Assembly (NCBI GenBank): GCA_040307385.1
Contig: JAWRJQ010000019.1
Span: 1 to 22,487, forward strand
DNA from: RUG721 sp040307385
GTDB taxonomy: Bacteria; Actinomycetota; Coriobacteriia; Coriobacteriales; Atopobiaceae
Length of the DNA stretch: 22,487 nucleotides
Direction of reading: 5' to 3'
Position 1 is the first letter of the stretch. Each line of letters opens with the position of its first letter. Positions 21,160 to 22,487 of the stretch are shown here, one piece after another. The notes beneath the pieces were generated by a model. That model ran no database searches and was not told the origin of the DNA. It worked only from the letters and a program-made list of their open reading frames with translations. The translations under genes and the position numbers were made by a program.

Positions 21160-22446
21160 ATGAGCGTTATCGTCGATGTCTACGGTCGCGAGGTGCTCGA
21201 CTCCCGCGGCAATCCCACGGTCGAGGTCGAGGTCACCCTCGCCGACGGGTCCGTGGGAACCGCGATCGTGCCCTCCGGCGCTTCCACGGGCGAGTTCGAG
21301 GCCGTGGAGATGCGCGATGACGGCAGCCGCTATGTGGGCAAGGGCGTTCTGAACGCCGTCGCCCATGTGAACGAGGAGTGCGCCGAGGCCATCATCGGCC
21401 TCGATGCCTGCGATCAGCGCGCCGTCGATGCTGCCCTCATCGCCGCAGACGGCACCCCCAACAAGGGCAAGCTCGGTGCCAACGCCATCCTGGGCTGCTC
21501 GCTCGCCGTGGCGCACGCCGCAGCAGACTCCGTCGACCTGCCGCTCTACGAGTATCTCGGCGGCCCCAACGGACACACCCTGCCCACGCCCATGATGAAC
21601 ATCCTCAACGGCGGCGTGCATGCCGACAACAACGTGGACTTCCAGGAGTTCATGATCATGCCGGTGGGCGCTCCCAGCTTTGCCGAGGCCCTGCGCTGGT
21701 GCACCGAGGTCTACCACACCCTCAAGGGCGTGCTCAAGGCCGCCGGCCTCTCCACCGGCGTGGGCGATGAGGGCGGCTTCGCTCCCGACCTCAAAACCAA
21801 TGCCGAGCCGTTCGAGTACCTCATGGACGCCGTGAAGAAGGCCGGTTTCGAGCCGGGCCGCGACTTCATGTTCGCCATGGATCCGGCGACCTCCGAGGTC
21901 TACAACAAGGAGACGGGCTGCTACGAGCTCAAGGGCGAGGGCCGCACGCTCACGTCCGATCAGATGGTCGATTACTGGGAGGAGCTCGTCAACACGTACC
22001 CGATCATCTCCATCGAGGACGGTCTGGCCGAGGAGGACTGGGACGGCTGGGTGAAGCTCACCGAGCGCATCGGTGACCGTGTGCAGCTGGTGGGCGACGA
22101 CCTCTTCGTGACCAACACCGAGCGCCTGAAGAAGGGCATCCAGCTCGGCGCCGCCAACGCCATCCTCATCAAGGTCAACCAGATCGGCACGCTCACCGAG
22201 ACCCTCGAGGCCATGCAGACCGCGCAGCGTGCGGGCTACACCTGCATCGTGTCGCACCGCTCCGGCGAGACCGAGGACGTCACGATCGCCGACCTGGCCG
22301 TCGCCACCAACGCCGGCCAGATCAAAACCGGCGCGCCCGCCCGCTCCGACCGCGTGGCCAAGTACAACCAGCTGCTGCGCATCGAGGACGTGCTCGACGA
22401 GTCCGCCGAGTACGCGGGCCTGAACGCGTTCTACAACGTGCGCTAG
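21160..22446 (+). CDS. eno: Enolase (phosphopyruvate hydratase)
   Basis: Converts 2-phosphoglycerate to phosphoenolpyruvate in glycolysis, as a Mg-dependent cytoplasmic enzyme. Its 428 residues match the usual length. Seen are REVLDSRGNPTVEVEV near the N-terminus, SGASTGEFEA, NVDFQEFMIMPVGA, the catalytic-site elements GDDLFVTN and ILIKVNQIGTLTET (the enolase signature with the base Lys), and SHRSGETED toward the C-terminus. The ATG at 21160 has GAAAGGTGG 5 nt upstream; an in-frame GTG at 21151 lies inside that site and is rejected. The gene ends at 22446. A short palindrome (AGGGCGCCCT, 22477-22486) at the window edge may be part of a terminator that continues outside the window. Confidence 0.98.
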   Translation: MSVIVDVYGREVLDSRGNPTVEVEVTLADGSVGTAIVPSGASTGEFEAVEMRDDGSRYVGKGVLNAVAHVNEECAEAIIGLDACDQRAVDAALIAADGTPNKGKLGANAILGCSLAVAHAAADSVDLPLYEYLGGPNGHTLPTPMMNILNGGVHADNNVDFQEFMIMPVGAPSFAEALRWCTEVYHTLKGVLKAAGLSTGVGDEGGFAPDLKTNAEPFEYLMDAVKKAGFEPGRDFMFAMDPATSEVYNKETGCYELKGEGRTLTSDQMVDYWEELVNTYPIISIEDGLAEEDWDGWVKLTERIGDRVQLVGDDLFVTNTERLKKGIQLGAANAILIKVNQIGTLTETLEAMQTAQRAGYTCIVSHRSGETEDVTIADLAVATNAGQIKTGAPARSDRVAKYNQLLRIEDVLDESAEYAGLNAFYNVR

Positions 22447-22487
22447 CCGCCGCGCACACGCCTCGTCATGATGAGAAGGGCGCCCTC

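Noticed and set aside
21091..22257. Minus-strand open frame opposite enolase
   Set aside because: Enolase motifs are unambiguous on the plus strand; the antisense translation has no family features.
1..22487. CRISPR arrays, tRNA/rRNA genes, insertion sequences and prophage genes
   Set aside because: No regularly spaced repeats, cloverleaf-like sequences, transposase motifs or phage structural proteins were seen on either strand.

Overview
The window is high-GC, densely packed bacterial DNA with short Shine-Dalgarno-led genes and frequent ATGA stop/start overlaps. The gene set (a separate AICAR transformylase and PurO-type IMP cyclohydrolase, an iron-sulfur Old Yellow Enzyme-type flavoenzyme, an AmmeMemoRadiSam locus, a LanFEG-type transporter, a LUD-domain protein) fits an anaerobic gut actinobacterium of the Coriobacteriia (Collinsella/Olsenella-like). 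That assignment is inference from gene content and style; no rRNA is present to prove it.

Left part (1-5224, all genes on the minus strand). A 3'-truncated stand-alone AICAR transformylase (1-557) and an IMP cyclohydrolase (2634-3287) together would carry out the last two steps of purine synthesis, which most bacteria do with one fused PurH. They are separated by a visibly AT-richer stretch (about 560-2630) holding a putative exported protein of unknown function and an XRE-type regulator with four membrane segments. The gap before the exported-protein gene carries a cluster of TCTAC/GTAGA half-sites that could be an operator. Ahead of the IMP cyclohydrolase is a convincing ZTP (pfl) riboswitch overlapping an intrinsic terminator, so this gene is probably induced by the purine intermediate ZMP/ZTP. 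Upstream lies a CoA-disulfide/persulfide reductase with a C-terminal rhodanese domain (3518-5224).

Middle (5339-10295, plus strand). A likely operon encodes a LUD-domain protein, an FAD/FMN/4Fe-4S enoate-reductase-like enzyme, a MEMO-AMMECR1 fusion protein and its radical SAM partner. The last two form the still poorly understood AmmeMemoRadiSam system. A minus-strand gene (10341-11474) follows; its product looks like an AbiEi-type protein with a DUF559/Vsr-like nuclease fold.

Right-middle (11751-16914, plus strand). An ABC ATPase with the E-loop typical of lantibiotic immunity proteins, two MutE/MutG-type permeases, a YxeA-like exported protein, an OmpR-type response regulator and a histidine kinase form a stand-alone lantibiotic/peptide-antibiotic sensing and resistance module. 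No lanthipeptide biosynthesis gene is visible. The gap between the YxeA-like gene and the regulator holds what looks like a small frameshifted gene.

Right end (16985-22446). A Gfo/Idh/MocA oxidoreductase (minus) is divergent from a TlpA-like thioredoxin plus CcdA pair for extracytoplasmic thiol redox. A strong terminator, a von Willebrand factor A lipoprotein and enolase follow. No tRNA, rRNA, CRISPR array, IS element or phage structural gene was found.
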